Shown: piece after piece, positions 1-11,448 of the stretch
Layout of the letters: every line of letters starts with the position of its first letter
Numbering within the stretch: position 1 is the first letter of the stretch
Program-made: the position numbers and the translations under genes
Notes under the pieces: generated by a model
What the model saw: only the letters and a program-made list of their open reading frames with translations
Databases searched by the model: none
Told to the model about the DNA's origin: nothing
Assembly (NCBI GenBank): GCA_012295275.1
Contig: CM022669.1
Span: 16,700,172-16,750,171 of the forward strand
DNA: 50,000 nucleotides
DNA from: Chrysomallon squamiferum
Lineage: Eukaryota > Mollusca > Gastropoda > Neomphalida > Peltospiridae
Direction: 5' to 3'

Positions 1-643
1 GCACTCCAATGGTTCCAGCTGTTGTCTGCATTGACAGTATTTTGCATACGTAACTAAACTTCTGGTTGCATTCAGACACAACATTTATTTATGCAAATTG
101 GATTTAATTTAGCTATCCATCCCAGTAAAAGATTCGCGGTTACGCCCATGTTTAGACGTAATTAGCTAACAGAAGTTATTTTAGGATGATAATAAACGCT
201 CTGCATCTGAAAGTTGTAACGGCTGAAGCACGCCTATCGTGGGCAATTAGTAACATGACGATAAAAACCGACAACTGCCAGAAACGATTTGGCAGCGTCT
301 CTCGTAAAGTGGATGTCACAGGAGCGGAACTTTTGAAACAAGTTTTAGCTTGAACTTGAGATTCAGATTGGAGATATTTGTCAAATTATCGTGGTTTCGT
401 GATTGGTGTCTTACCTAGAGCTCTGATTAAGATAGATCTAGAGAATAATTTAGTCGAGCTCTTTAAAACATGTCTAGACGTTAATGAGGTAGCTGTTCCC
501 TGAAATTTTACTTTGTAATAACAAGAGTCCAGTTTAAAATGGTTTAGATGGACATACAGTGTAATTGGAGTGATCTGGTTTTAGGTTAAGTGCTTCTGAT
601 TATAAATTTTGATAAATGCCATCTCTGATGTGGGCATACGGTA

Positions 644-645
<2 letters not shown>
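1..645. other. Unannotated AT-rich sequence
   Basis: No gene, tandem repeat or transposon end is visible. An octamer (POU-type) word ATGCAAAT lies at 91-98 and a homeodomain-type TAATTAG near 159. Both are short enough to occur by chance in sequence this AT-rich. Confidence 0.5.

Positions 646-693
<48 letters not shown>
646..693. repeat. (TG)n microsatellite
   Basis: A nearly perfect TG dinucleotide array of about 48 bp. It is followed by a decayed TG-rich stretch to about 710. Confidence 0.97.
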
Positions 694-695
<2 letters not shown>

Positions 696-792
696 TGTAG
701 GTGTGTTGCGTGTAATTATAAATGGCGTATATACACAAATAAATACACAGAAACATTTACTTATACACAAAAGACCAGTTCGAGAATTCTAG

Positions 793-917
<125 letters not shown>

Positions 918-1161
918 CGAGAAAGAAAGACATTACAAAATAGCCGAAGAAGACCAGTGTATAAGAGAATTTAAAATGACATAACTAACAAGTTAAGATA
1001 GAACTGATGTGAGATGACTGCAGAAAAACAACACGTTAACGGAACAGACACAACTGATTAAAGTTAAATTTAGCAGAATAAGGAAACAAAAAAACGTACC
1101 TAATACAATATGATATAGTAAGGGCTTTCTTGTATTGTTTTCGCTTTTCATCCTCGGAATA

Positions 1162-1208
<47 letters not shown>

Positions 1209-1210
1209 CA
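1162..1210. repeat. (CA)n microsatellite
   Basis: A CA array with one interruption (CAAACA) near 1191. The Val-Cys-rich frames on the minus strand come from this array. Confidence 0.95.
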
Positions 1211-1870
1211 TTTGTTTTAAATTTCAAATACAGAACCAATCATTTTCTATTAAAATTTAAAAAAAGTGACCTGTTACCTAACAACTGATATAGTACCATA
1301 TTAACACAACACTATAGTTTTAATAATAACTATACTTTTCTATGAAGAATAAATATGAAACCATTATAATCAACCACAATAACGACCATAATATCTTTTG
1401 GCTGGTACATAATGTTTATGATGGAGAAAGTCATCGTACGATGTCATTAAAAACTCATGATTGGCAATCATTTTAAATCCACAGAACCTTGTTATACAGC
1501 ACGCCAGTGATTTACACCATTTAACTGAATACTGCCGTCTGGTATACAAAAAAAAAAAAAAAAATTCGCTAAACCCATAACTTTTTTGATCAGTGTATTA
1601 TAAGTACTTCAAATCTGTCGCGGCTCAGAACAAACCGATTAGAATTATGCTGACAAAAACGCCCACATAATGTACGAGCACGCGCTGCTGCCATGGCAAC
1701 GTGCCACAACACAATGCAAATGCACATTTTGTACCTTTGACAAGCGGCCCTGTATGTTCAGAACAGATGGCGTTGAGAGTTGCCGATAAACCTGAGATAA
1801 AATGTCGACCAGTACACCTCGAGAGAACCTTGCTGTTACAGGGCAGGTAAATCAGTAGGAATTAATCATA
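1211..1870. other. Unannotated sequence with relatively GC-rich block
   Basis: AT-rich up to about 1600 with a poly(A) run at 1548-1564. Positions 1620-1860 are less AT-rich, carry several CpGs and no repeat, and contain the candidate RFX and octamer motifs listed separately. No convincing coding potential was seen. Confidence 0.5.
1687..1721 (+). promoter_or_regulatory. Candidate RFX X-box plus POU octamer pair
   Basis: GCTGCCATGGCAAC at 1687-1700 differs at one base from the palindromic X-box GTTGCCATGGCAAC bound by RFX-family factors. ATGCAAAT at 1714-1721 is the exact octamer bound by POU/Oct factors. They are 13 bp apart in a relatively GC-rich, non-repetitive block. That both are functional is inference from motif match alone. 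Confidence 0.3.
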
Positions 1871-1873
1871 GGC

Positions 1874-1927
1874 TGTATGTCTGTGTGTGTGTGGCTGTGT
1901 GCATGTCTGTGCATATTTATATCCATC

Positions 1928-1959
<32 letters not shown>

Positions 1960-1984
1960 TGTATGTGTATATATATATATATAT

Positions 1985-2029
<45 letters not shown>

Positions 2030-2090
2030 AACACACAGACATACACACATATATATATAAACACATATACATACACACATGTGTATATTA
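1874..2090. repeat. Compound (TG)(TATG)n(TA)n(CA) microsatellite
   Basis: TG-rich start, then about nine TATG/GTAT units (1931-1966), then TA blocks (1967-1984 and 1995-2020) separated by short CA runs, ending in mixed CA/TA to 2090. The left side is TG/TATG and the right side is CA/CATA, so the whole tract is partly self-complementary and could fold back. Confidence 0.93.
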
Positions 2091-2721
2091 CGTTTCTGTT
2101 TTTATTTTTTAATTTTACAAAATATAATTAACGAAACAAAATAGTAATAAGGATAACTTGAAACAATAAAATACTGAAATCTAACACAGAAGAAAACTAA
2201 ATTCACTCTAAATTGTACTGAAAATATACATAAAACTTCACGTGCCTACATCTTCCCATTTACATAACTTCATCATCTTAAGTGCATTTTCGAATATACA
2301 CCCTTCATCATAATAAATGTTTTCCTCTATATTATTATTCTCACACGCTGACAAGACATATAATAACCAGGCCTGGACGGAAATGGCTTCACAACAAGAC
2401 TTATCAAGGCTATCTCTCACGTTATATAACCTTTACCAAATCCCAGTTCCCAGTTGATATGTCAAAATGGTCATGACATTTTAATGACATCACAATCTGC
2501 TGGCTGTCGCCTGGTTCCCATGAAAAGAAAATAAATTAGCTCTCACATCACGCACTGTGGTAAAATTGTCATGGAATCGAGGAAGGCAAATTTTTATTAT
2601 TAATAAAGTCCAACTCGCTGGATAGGAAATCCGATTGTCGGCCCTTTAGCTGATAAGACTGGCATTTGCGATTTTGTTCTGTTGACGTGTCATGTCACAC
2701 GGATCTGTTTATTTATTTATT
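2091..2721. other. Unannotated AT-rich sequence
   Basis: No tandem repeat, transposon end or believable exon was recognised. The two short open frames here overlap each other on opposite strands and show no recognisable domain. Confidence 0.5.
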
Positions 2722-2799
2722 TGTTTTATTATTATTATTATTAATTTTTTTATTACTATTATTATTATTATAATTATTATAATTATTATTATTATAATA

Positions 2800-2841
<42 letters not shown>

Positions 2842-2874
2842 ATTATTATTATTTTTTTTTATTATTTATTTATG
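2722..2874. repeat. (ATT)n microsatellite, interrupted
   Basis: About 150 bp of ATT/TTA units with several ATAATT interruptions and a T-run at its right end. It translates as poly-isoleucine, which explains the open frame across it. Confidence 0.95.
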
Positions 2875-2899
2875 TATTTATTTTATGTGAATGTGTATG

Positions 2900-3075
2900 T
2901 ACTTAAGTACTTACTGATGTGTACGTATATGTATATCAGTATATATACGTTTATGTGAGTATGTATATGTATGTATGTATGTATGTATGTAAGTATGTGT
3001 GTATATGCTTATGTATTACGTATGTATAAGCAAATACGTGTGTACAAGTACGTATGTCTGTCTGTACACACATAC
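2900..3075. repeat. Degenerate (TATG)n / (GTAT)n tract
   Basis: A clean GTAT core lies at about 2960-2990, embedded in a decayed TATG/TACG tract. Confidence 0.85.
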
Positions 3076-3450
3076 ACACATATCATTCTTTCTGAAATCT
3101 TGCAGATTCTTCACATTTGACTTTACAATTATGAACAGCCTACTCTGTTAATGCTCTGTACTGTTTCACTGAAGATCATTAATTTATCAAGCTACTTTGT
3201 TTTCTGCTTCGTCGTCTTTTGCTGTTGTTGTGTGTGTTTTTTTTTTATCCCGCTGTACTGCCCATGCGTGCTGCCTAATCAAGCACGTAGAGAACATACG
3301 TCTTAAAACTCAGTCCTGCAGACAGTTAGTGGCAGTGTTCAGGAATGCACTGAACAGATCTCCATCTGCCAGTCTAGTGTATGACGTCAGACAAAGCTAG
3401 TAGTGAAGAAATAAAAGAGAACGAATACGAAATGTGTATGTGTGTGTCTT

Positions 3451-3453
<3 letters not shown>
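3076..3453. other. Unannotated sequence with a CRE palindrome
   Basis: Mostly non-repetitive, with a T-run near 3239-3246. It contains a perfect TGACGTCA at 3382-3389. The 67-codon open frame (3197-3400) has no recognised domain and spans a T-run. Confidence 0.45.

Positions 3454-3503
<50 letters not shown>
3454..3503. repeat. (GA)n microsatellite
   Basis: A perfect GA array of about 50 bp, preceded by a TG-rich stretch (3433-3453). Confidence 0.97.
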
Positions 3504-3507
<4 letters not shown>

Positions 3508-4820
3508 AATACATATCTAATATCTTCAACTTTTATCCATCATATCATGTCGAAAAGCAAGAATAATATCGTTCATTTATTTGTTTTATGACTAGTCCGT
3601 GTTGAACTTTGAAAGACACTCTTATAAATAAATAAATTAATTAATTAAAATTACAATTAAACAAAACAAAACAAATCGAAAAAAAATAAATAAAAACAAC
3701 ATTAAAATGACATTGATCAGGAATCGATCCCAGAACCTAATATACATGAGGGATCACACTCTACAAAATAAATAAAGTCCTCTTCTAATTTCATAAGCCT
3801 CTCTTGTGGCCGAAGCATATCAACACATCTTTCATCTGCGTCAAAACGGTGAAGAAAAAATCAATGAGGTTTGCTCGAAATGACAGTGACCATACTGTAT
3901 TTACCATGGTGAGTATGTCATTCGGTTATTTAATCTAGCGACTCGTTCAGCGCAAAACGAATTGCCGCTGTCAAAGCCGCAGCCCGGACACCCGCATCGG
4001 AACAACAGAGCATCAGTTAGCGAACACAGTTTCTCAATTAGTGCATTAGATGACATCTCTTTACGTATATGTGTCTCTGTGTTTGTACGTGTGAATGTGT
4101 GAATGTGTGTGTGTGTGCGAGCGTTTGAATTGTTTGTATATGTTTAAAAGCTTTCTAGTATATAAATAAACTATGATTTCATAGGCAAACAGAACATTTT
4201 TTTGTTTTTTTTTTTACATCCAGCAATTATTACCAAAGCAAACACGATAAAACGTACAATTACTGGAACGTGTCACTTTAACCCAGACACTCGGACAGAC
4301 TGACCAAGAACGAAAGCGAGAGTGAGAGAGAGACAGAGGCAGAGACAAAAAAAAAAAATAAAACTGTCACGAAAGACGGAAGAACCCCCGTACAGACACG
4401 AAAACCTAATTATTTATTTAGTTTAATAATTTCTTGATGTTCTGCAAGTGGTGTGCTGTTTTGTTTTCTGCAGCATCCGATCTGAGATAATGCCCGGATG
4501 AGAAAAATAATTAACAGTGTTATGTTTGCGATTTTCTGTTTGTCGAGCCTAGAAACAAAATTACTCTAGCATCCAGGGTTTGGACAAGGGTTCGAATCTC
4601 GCCCCTGCATGTGTGTTAATGTAGAGAGTGCATCAGTGAAAGTATATTAATGTTTGTTAATCTATATCTGTGTATACAGAGAGAGACATGTTTGTTGACG
4701 TCATAAATATCTCTTATTACCAAATGTATCTTCCTTGTTGAATACGTGTAGAGAAAATAGATATCATCACCCGACCGTTTACAGTTAGCAGTCTGTCAGT
4801 TTATCAATCAAAGAATCAAT
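3504..4820. other. Unannotated sequence with short decayed repeats
   Basis: Contains an A-rich segment (3625-3700), a decayed TG tract (4075-4125), T- and A-runs (4198-4215, 4347-4358), a B-box-like word GGTTCGAATCTC at 4589-4600 and a TGACGTCA at 4696-4703. The stretch 3930-4030 is CpG-richer than its surroundings. No exon is supported. Confidence 0.45.
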
Positions 4821-4847
4821 TAATAATAATAATAATTATAATAATAA

Positions 4848-4882
<35 letters not shown>

Positions 4883-4915
4883 ACAAAATCATAGTAAGTA
4901 AATAAATAAGATATA
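4821..4915. repeat. (AAT)n then (AAAT)n microsatellite
   Basis: AAT units (4821-4850) grade into AAAT units (4849-4882), with a decayed tail. A-rich sequence continues to about 5110. Confidence 0.93.
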
Positions 4916-5159
4916 TAACATTCTGAAAAAAATGAAAAATGAAAAAAAAAAAAAAAAAACAGAAAAAACATTTAGGATTATAAAATAAAAATGTATAAAA
5001 TTTAATATCGTATATCGATTTCGGAAAACGCAATAAGGTGACGCAGCCATTTTAAAAATTTATAACGCTACATGAAAAAAAAAAGCGAAACGGAAAAAAT
5101 AGGATACGAAGTTAGTGAAAAAAAATCTGTTGACTGATAAAATCGAAATTAGAAAACAC

Positions 5160-5162
<3 letters not shown>

Positions 5163-5221
<59 letters not shown>
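5163..5221. repeat. (CT)n microsatellite
   Basis: A perfect CT array of about 59 bp. Confidence 0.98.
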
Positions 5222-5225
<4 letters not shown>

Positions 5226-5758
5226 ATCTATTTATCAATCTTTTTCCTATGTGCATGAATACACATTTTCTTTTATCAATAATTAAACGTCTATTCAGGA
5301 TTCACGTACAAAATGATAGCAAACGAACGTGCGCTCCAATAAGCGACACAAAATTAGAAATATAGTCAACATTTTTATCTCACATCTGTAATTTTTTTTT
5401 TTTTTTTTTTTTTCTAAATTTAATTTTGACAAATGACGTCTATTATCGCCGTTTTAATTCGGGCGAACTTCCTCGATTATTTACCTCAAATACCACAGTT
5501 TCTGATTACACGAAAACTGAAAACTGATAGTCCCGAACGGTAGAATGGGTTCACTGTGAGTTATGTGTCCTGCTATGCTGGAAACCGAGCGGAATATCAA
5601 ATGCATTAATCTAGGCTGCACACAGACAGACTGTGTTTTGAAACACTCGCACCAGTTCACTGGTTCAGAACAGAAATCATCAGCTCGCGCTTTGTCATCA
5701 GAAAGTTTGACGTTAATGGCGGATTGATTTGATCTAATTCAATATATTTATTTATTGT
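5222..5758. other. Unannotated AT-rich sequence
   Basis: Contains a T-run at 5392-5413. Otherwise no repeat or gene was recognised. Confidence 0.5.
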
Positions 5759-5864
5759 TAAATAATAATAATAATAACAACAACAACAACAATACAAATA
5801 ATAATAATAATAACTATTGATAGTATTGTTGCTGTTTTTACTACTACTACTACTACTACTACTA
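5759..5864. repeat. Mixed trinucleotide tract (AAT)(CAA)(AAT)(ACT)
   Basis: Successive AAT, CAA and AAT blocks, a short non-repeat gap, then (ACT)n at 5838-5864. It gives Ser/Asn/Tyr-rich frames on the minus strand, which are artefacts. Confidence 0.9.
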
Positions 5865-6617
5865 TTAACGTTACATCTGTCTCTCTCTCTATTCATTTAA
5901 GTAAGATCATTCCAAAGTACTTGATTTTTTTTCTTTCTAAAATGCTTTCTCAGCAATGCGAAATACTCTTCGTTTAGCAGTTTAAATAACAGGTGAAAAA
6001 AAAAAACCTTTCATCATTTTCCTCTTTTTACTAGACTGTCTAGAATTCCCAAACCATGTAATGAACATTTCATGGTTAAAACATTCGTGTTTACATTGTA
6101 AACATGAGTCATTCGATTAAAATAAAGAAATAAATAAAAGAATCCATTTTTTTTTTTTTTTTTTTTTATAAATAAATAATGCTCGATATAGCACCAACTT
6201 GGAAAAAATAAAAAATAAAATGGAAAAACAAACATTATTATTATCATTATTTGTGATGGATTTCTATTTTGTTTGCCCGGCAAGCTATTTTTATAAGCAA
6301 TTTTTGCATCAGCTAATTTAATTCTATTTATTGCAGTGTATTACAGTAATAAAGAAAGTAACACAGTGGTCCTAAGCTCGCCTATTATGTCATTACCCTA
6401 ACAATACTTACAGCGTCAAAACTGGAAAACGACAAAAGATTTGGCACGATAATTGAGCGAGAATTGCTTTCAAAATGGCCGTCGACCTCGCTTTAATAAC
6501 AATCGTTATTTCGAGAATCTGGTGGCGTACATGATCAAAACAAAAAAGCACGAAAAAGGAAAGGAAATGGCTGATGGTAACCATTGTTAATTTGTCGCGT
6601 AATTTGTTCAAGTAATC

Positions 6618-6650
<33 letters not shown>

Positions 6651-6758
6651 GCTTCTGACATTTCAAATTTTTTTTAGTGATACTGTTCAATGTGTTTTCG
6701 ATGTATCGAATTTTTCAAGTTCGGTATTATTTTATTTTAATTTCATAAGCTTAGTTTC
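5865..6758. other. Unannotated sequence with long T-runs
   Basis: T-runs at 6149-6167 and 6620-6649 (30 bp) may be remnants of retroposon tails. No SINE or LINE body was recognised beside them. The short open frames at 6014-6283 and 6408-6611 show no recognisable domain. Confidence 0.45.
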
Positions 6759-6760
6759 GT

Positions 6761-6791
<31 letters not shown>

Positions 6792-6806
6792 TTATTATTA
6801 TTATTG
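6759..6806. repeat. (TTTA)n then (TTA)n microsatellite
   Basis: About eight TTTA units followed by about five TTA units. Confidence 0.93.
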
Positions 6807-6917
6807 TCATTTTCATTCTTGTTAATGTCGTCGTTGCTGACGTGTTTTTTTTTTTTTTTAATGAAGACTTCAGAACACTACAAAAGAGAGATAATACCAT
6901 CGTATGACCCACTAAAA

Positions 6918-6962
6918 GCTGTCCAGTCTGATAAGCGTTAGGTCGCGTGTTCAATACCTGAT
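6918..6962 (+). mobile_element. tRNA-like fragment, possible SINE head
   Basis: The stretch from about 6918 to 6936 resembles a tRNA D-arm ending in GATAAGCG. GGTCGCGTGTTCAATACC (6941-6958) resembles a variable-loop plus T-arm (pol III B box GTTCAANNC). The anticodon arm expected between them is missing, so this cannot be a working tRNA. A decayed tRNA-derived SINE is the simplest reading, but no SINE body or target-site duplication was identified. Confidence 0.3.
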
Positions 6963-7239
6963 TCTGTAACCTCTGGATTATTTCGTGATGTTGCAAAGAT
7001 CATTAAAATGTCAAAGCACTTAAGTGTAATCCTTTTAATACTGTGACTGCAGTGAATTTCCTAAATGAATTACATAACTGAAAATCTAAAAACCATTAAT
7101 GCTCCAAATTTTAAATAATATTCATTTTCTCATTCTTTTGTGTTGTTCAGGAAATTAATATATCTTTCTATTTTAATTCATTTGTTCGTTCAGTTTATCT
7201 TTTCCTTCATTCAGATATTATTTTAATTTTATATAGAAA
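6963..7239. other. Unannotated AT-rich sequence
   Basis: No repeat or coding signal was recognised. Confidence 0.5.
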
Positions 7240-7255
7240 GATAGATAGATAGATC

Positions 7256-7286
<31 letters not shown>

Positions 7287-7326
7287 TTAGATAGATAGAT
7301 AGTTAGATAGATAGATAAATAGATAG
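7240..7326. repeat. (GATA)n microsatellite
   Basis: About 20 GATA units with isolated substitutions (GATC, GATT, GTTA). Confidence 0.96.
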
Positions 7327-7560
7327 GTATTTTTTTTCTTCTTCTTCATTGCTACAGACAACTCTCCTACATCATACTCTTCACACCTAACACAGTTATC
7401 AGTACTTTCCACCGCATTACGCCATCTTCACTTTTGTTGTTTATCACAAACTCCAGTTCTCAAAAACAGCACCACGCAAAAACCTCAACAAACTCCACTT
7501 CACTCCATTAAACACCTTAACAATCTGACCCTAATTGTTAACAGTTTCTCAATCCGGACA
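7327..7560. other. C-rich, purine-poor non-coding block
   Basis: A stretch biased to C, A and T with few G, directly upstream of the dispersed repeat copy at 7562. It may belong to the same element, but the second copy (12968) has no matching left flank. Confidence 0.35.
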
Positions 7561-7561
7561 T

Positions 7562-7664
7562 ATTTACCCATTGTTCTCTTGTGTTTGGAAATATTTAACA
7601 TTTATGCTACGTGTGCTGCAGTGATGTGTACGTTACGATACATCTTGGTTCTTGCACATCTGAA
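7562..7664 (+). repeat. Dispersed ~103 bp repeat, copy A
   Basis: By eye this aligns to 12968-13070 in the same orientation at about 75-80% identity. Shared blocks include CCATTGTTCTCTT, GTTTGGAAATA, TTAACATTTA and ACGATACATCT. Flanks of the two copies do not align, so this is a dispersed element and not a segmental duplication. The family was not identified. Confidence 0.7.
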
Positions 7665-8100
7665 AGGGGGAAAAAAATCATGCGAATCATCCAAACCCGT
7701 GTACACGCCACGTAACCTAAACAAACCCAACATCGAGCGCACGTAAGATTCAAGTATGATCGTATTTATGGCGAAACTCGAGCTGGCGTAGAACCATCAG
7801 AAAACGTTTTGGCTGAGCCGTTCTCGAGGCTACAGTACAAATGGTAAGACAGTGAGTGCAGTAAGTATATTACGTTAGCTTGCCACGTTGAAACAACATG
7901 TATGAGAATAAGAAGAAAAAAAAAATGATGATTGTTTTCAGTTATGTAATAATAATACGTTTGTGTGGTATTTTGATATTTGTTTTTATTTGATGAAACT
8001 GTTGTCTCTTTTTTTTTTTTTTTTTGCTCTTTTTTCGAACGTCGTTTTGTTTTATATGATCGTTTTGCTATTTATTTTTATTTGATGAAACCGTATTTAT
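7665..8100. other. Unannotated AT-rich sequence
   Basis: Contains a T-run at 8010-8025. No gene was recognised. Confidence 0.45.
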
Positions 8101-8156
8101 TTATTTTTATTTTTATTTTTATTTTTATTTTTATTTTTATTTTTATTTATTATTAT

Positions 8157-8187
<31 letters not shown>
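8101..8187. repeat. (TTTTA)n pentanucleotide then (AGT)n
   Basis: About eight ATTTTT/TTTTA-type units (8104-8147), then about ten AGT units (8158-8187). Confidence 0.92.
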
Positions 8188-8564
8188 TTTTTTCTTGTGT
8201 TTTTTTTTTAAAGTGGTTTTGTTTCAGTTTTTACCTGTGTTTTCCAGACTTTTACGTATTTATTTATTTACTTACTTATTTTTTTTTTTTTAATTATTAT
8301 TATTTATTTAACGACCTCGCGTTTTCACTTAAAGCAATCAGGAGTTTAAGGATTAACTTGAAAATTCCATCACTTTCTATTATTCCTCCTTGAACTTAAA
8401 ATGACAAATTATGCTGTGTAACTGAATGATTCTTTTATCTTCACATATAAATAATATATTTCTTCATCAGTTACAATAATTATGTCCGTGAGCAAAAACA
8501 CACATACTCGCTAACATACAGAGTTTATGTACAGAAACATTTTATACAGTTAGACTGACAAGCG
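8188..8564. other. Unannotated AT-rich sequence
   Basis: T-runs near 8187-8213 and 8280-8292. Nothing else was recognised. Confidence 0.5.
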
Positions 8565-8587
8565 CTCTCTCTCTCTCTCTAACTGTT

Positions 8588-8662
<75 letters not shown>
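8565..8662. repeat. (CT)n microsatellite, interrupted once
   Basis: CT units at 8565-8580 and 8589-8662, separated by a short AACTGTTT insertion. Confidence 0.97.
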
Positions 8663-8665
<3 letters not shown>

Positions 8666-8724
8666 AACTCTTTCTTCTTATCTCTCTCTTCCTTCTCTGC
8701 TCTAGTTCCTATTTGACAACCAAA

Positions 8725-8761
<37 letters not shown>
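8725..8761. repeat. (AAT)n microsatellite
   Basis: About 12 AAT units, followed by an A-rich segment to about 8805. Confidence 0.95.
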
Positions 8762-8762
<1 letters not shown>

Positions 8763-8805
8763 GGAATAAAAATTAAAAAAAAAAAAACATATTAAAAAAA
8801 AGCAA

Positions 8806-9516
8806 TAATCTAATAGACGCAACCACACACTTTTGTACAGCAAAACAAAATCATAAATTTCTCAACGGTAATGTCCGTCAGAATGGAACACACGACCCAT
8901 CACACCTCGGGCTAGAGAGAGAGGGAGTCTCTATGCATCAGAGACTCGCCCGCTTTTATTTGTAATAACGCAAGAAACTGCTGTACAAACTGTTAATCAG
9001 TTCTTCAGAGAACCGCACGATCTTAGCGCAAAATTGTTTTTATCCAATTTTATATACACCGGCGGCAACATATTAATATTAATTTCATAATACTCTCAGG
9101 CGTTGAGGGAAAGGCAGCTCCGTAGATATTGGTCATTAAACGGGATGGTTTTCTAAATCGTAAATTTGCTGGGGACATTTCGGACGGTAAATGTGAATGC
9201 ACAAAGTTTTTACGTTAAAATATAATGATGTTGTTGTGACAGATTTATTTTTCATCACATAAAAGTGAGGCATAATTGGAAACTGCGCTACTAGATTTTT
9301 TTGGATTTTTTTTATAATTAAATATTTTATTTGAATTTCAGAGATAGAAAGGTTCGTATACTTCTCTTTCTCTGTCTATCTCCCTCACCTTTCTCTCTTT
9401 CTTTCTTTCTCTCTCTGACACAGTTTAAGTCTTTCTTCCTTCTTCACTAAATATGCATTAATATGTATTTATATAAGTATGCATGAATGTATGTTTGTTT
9501 CTCTATCTATATAATC
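8806..9516. other. Unannotated sequence
   Basis: Mostly non-repetitive, with a decayed CT-rich tract at 9360-9440. 8880-9150 is less AT-rich than average, but no exon, repeat or transposon end was recognised. Confidence 0.45.
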
Positions 9517-9518
9517 TG

Positions 9519-9591
<73 letters not shown>
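9517..9591. repeat. (CTAT)n then (TA)n microsatellite
   Basis: About eight CTAT units (9517-9550) pass into about 21 TA units (9550-9591). Confidence 0.97.
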
Positions 9592-9595
<4 letters not shown>

Positions 9596-10162
9596 CTCTC
9601 TACATGCCTTCATCTTTGTGTATGTAATGATGAGAATAATTTCAATATACACACGTTACCTACAGAAATACATCTCATCAATGCAGTTGCCCATTAAATA
9701 ACAATGTCTGTCACAAGAGTATAGTCAAATTTCACACTTTCGTGTTTGCATGCACAATTCTTATAATAATAATAAAAAAAAAAATATATATATATATATG
9801 GTTTTCCATTAACTGATTCTTTTATGAATTACATATTTATTAATAATTCAGCTTACTTTCCTTGTAACTTTAATAAAACTAATTTGCCGGTGATTGTCTT
9901 TAACACGTTTTTTTTTTTTTTTTTAATAACTAAACAATTCTGCTTTCGTCATATACAGAAGGAAAATGACGTAAACATGCGTGCAAAGTCGCTCGACACG
10001 ATAACATGGTATTACAACGAGCCCATATTTAGCTGTGAATTAAATATTAATACAATGTCAGCAGCACGTGTGAGTAATTCTTTTATTGCGTTTGGCCTTA
10101 ATGGATTAGAGGTAATAAATAGTTAATAAAAATAAGATAAAAATAATTATTAACTAATGGAC
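9592..10162. other. Unannotated AT-rich sequence
   Basis: Contains a short TA run (9785-9799) and a T-run (9908-9924). A 100-codon open frame (9824-10126) crosses the T-run and has no recognisable domain. Confidence 0.45.
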
Positions 10163-10210
10163 GCGCGTGTGTGTGTGTGTGTGTGTGTCTGTCTGTCTGT
10201 GTGTCTGTAT

Positions 10211-10256
<46 letters not shown>
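10163..10256. repeat. (TG)n-(TCTG)n-(TG)n microsatellite
   Basis: TG units (10166-10188), three to four TCTG units, then TG again (10211-10256). Confidence 0.97.
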
Positions 10257-10259
<3 letters not shown>

Positions 10260-11229
10260 AAAAGTCTTGAAGTATCTGCCTTTAATGAACATTGCTGTGA
10301 TCTGTCTTTCTGTCTGTCTGTACGTCTCTCTTATCTATTCGAACATCATAATTAGTTCTAATTTACTGCATTATCCGTTATTCTGTGTGTGTGTTTTTTT
10401 TTTAAGTCTGTCTGCCTCTCCGTTTATATAATTAATTGTTTCATTTACTTAACGTAACTTTTAATAAGGTTTATCAACAGTCCTTACCAAGATCAAAGAA
10501 GTGTTTAAACGACATTTACAGTTAATGCGACTTCAATGTAAATTAAATCTCTGTCGATATTGTGGGTTCTTTAATTTTAATTTTTTTTTCCTTTTTTATT
10601 TCGTACAAAAAAAAAAAAGACATCAAGCCGCTTTATAAACTTGCCAGAAACATACAGAAAGCTTTCAAAAGACACGACTTCGACGGATAATTATTTCTAG
10701 GATCGATCAAACATCCTTTGTGATGTGTTTTAAACTTCTTACAGCAACAACGTGGCGAAAAAATCAGAGGAAAACAAAACGGAATTCAATTAAGAATTTT
10801 AAAATGTCTGCTACGTTTTTTTTGTTTTTTTGTTTTTTTTCGAAATGCATCATGAGGATCAAGCTGTTGGTAGACTTTTCAACCAGTTGATTGCTTATCC
10901 ATTGAAAGTAATCTTTACAACCGCTGAGTTATTTAACTTTGAAATGATGGCCGATAAAACGAACCAAAGAATACAACGGAAATAAATGACACATTTAATG
11001 CGTTGCTTTGATGGCAGTTTTTTCCCTTTTTTATTTCATTATCTTTTTTTTTTTTTTTTTTTTTTTTTCCTTTTTAATTATTATTTTTCCAGTTAATTGT
11101 TTGAGTATTTTAGTTGACTTTCTCGTTAAAAGCTTTTAAAATGCATCAAGTTTGCGTCAATTTAATTTGATTTTTGATTTTTCTAAAGCGATGTTAGAAT
11201 TCTAAACAAATATAAATAATAATATGTAT
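10257..11229. other. Unannotated AT-rich sequence with homopolymer runs
   Basis: Contains A-run (10607-10618), T/G-rich tract (10815-10841) and T-run (11044-11068). No coding or mobile-element signal was recognised. Confidence 0.45.
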
Positions 11230-11448
11230 GTATTTTAGTAATTATTATTATTATTGTTGTTGTTGTTGTTGTTATCATTATCAGTATTATTATTGGACAT
11301 CTTTATTAATTTACTACTGAAACTTCGAACGGTAGTAGTCGTAGTAGTAGCAGTAGTAGTGGTAGTAGTAGTTACAGTAGCAACATTTATTGTCAATAAC
11401 AGTGAATAACTAAATTAGTTAAATTAAATTAAATTAAATTAAATTAAT
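11230..11448. repeat. Mixed repeat cluster (ATT)(GTT)(AGT)n(AAATT)n
   Basis: ATT and GTT units (11236-11275), degenerate AGT/GTAGCA units (11331-11380), and five AAATT pentanucleotide units (11412-11448), separated by short unique stretches. Confidence 0.88.

Noticed and set aside
3715-3770. GGAATCGATCCC as a B box of a minus-strand SINE
   Set aside because: It is near-palindromic, lacks an A box, and has no copies that I could find in the window.
4580-4605. GGTTCGAATCTC as a tRNA gene T-arm
   Set aside because: No matching D-arm, anticodon arm or acceptor stem at the right distance upstream. The word alone is not enough for a tRNA or SINE call.
6620-6649. Long T-run as the poly(A) tail of a minus-strand retroposon
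   Set aside because: No retroposon body or target-site duplication could be recognised next to it.
9824-10126. 100-codon plus-strand open frame
   Set aside because: It spans a T-run encoding a Phe tract and has no domain.
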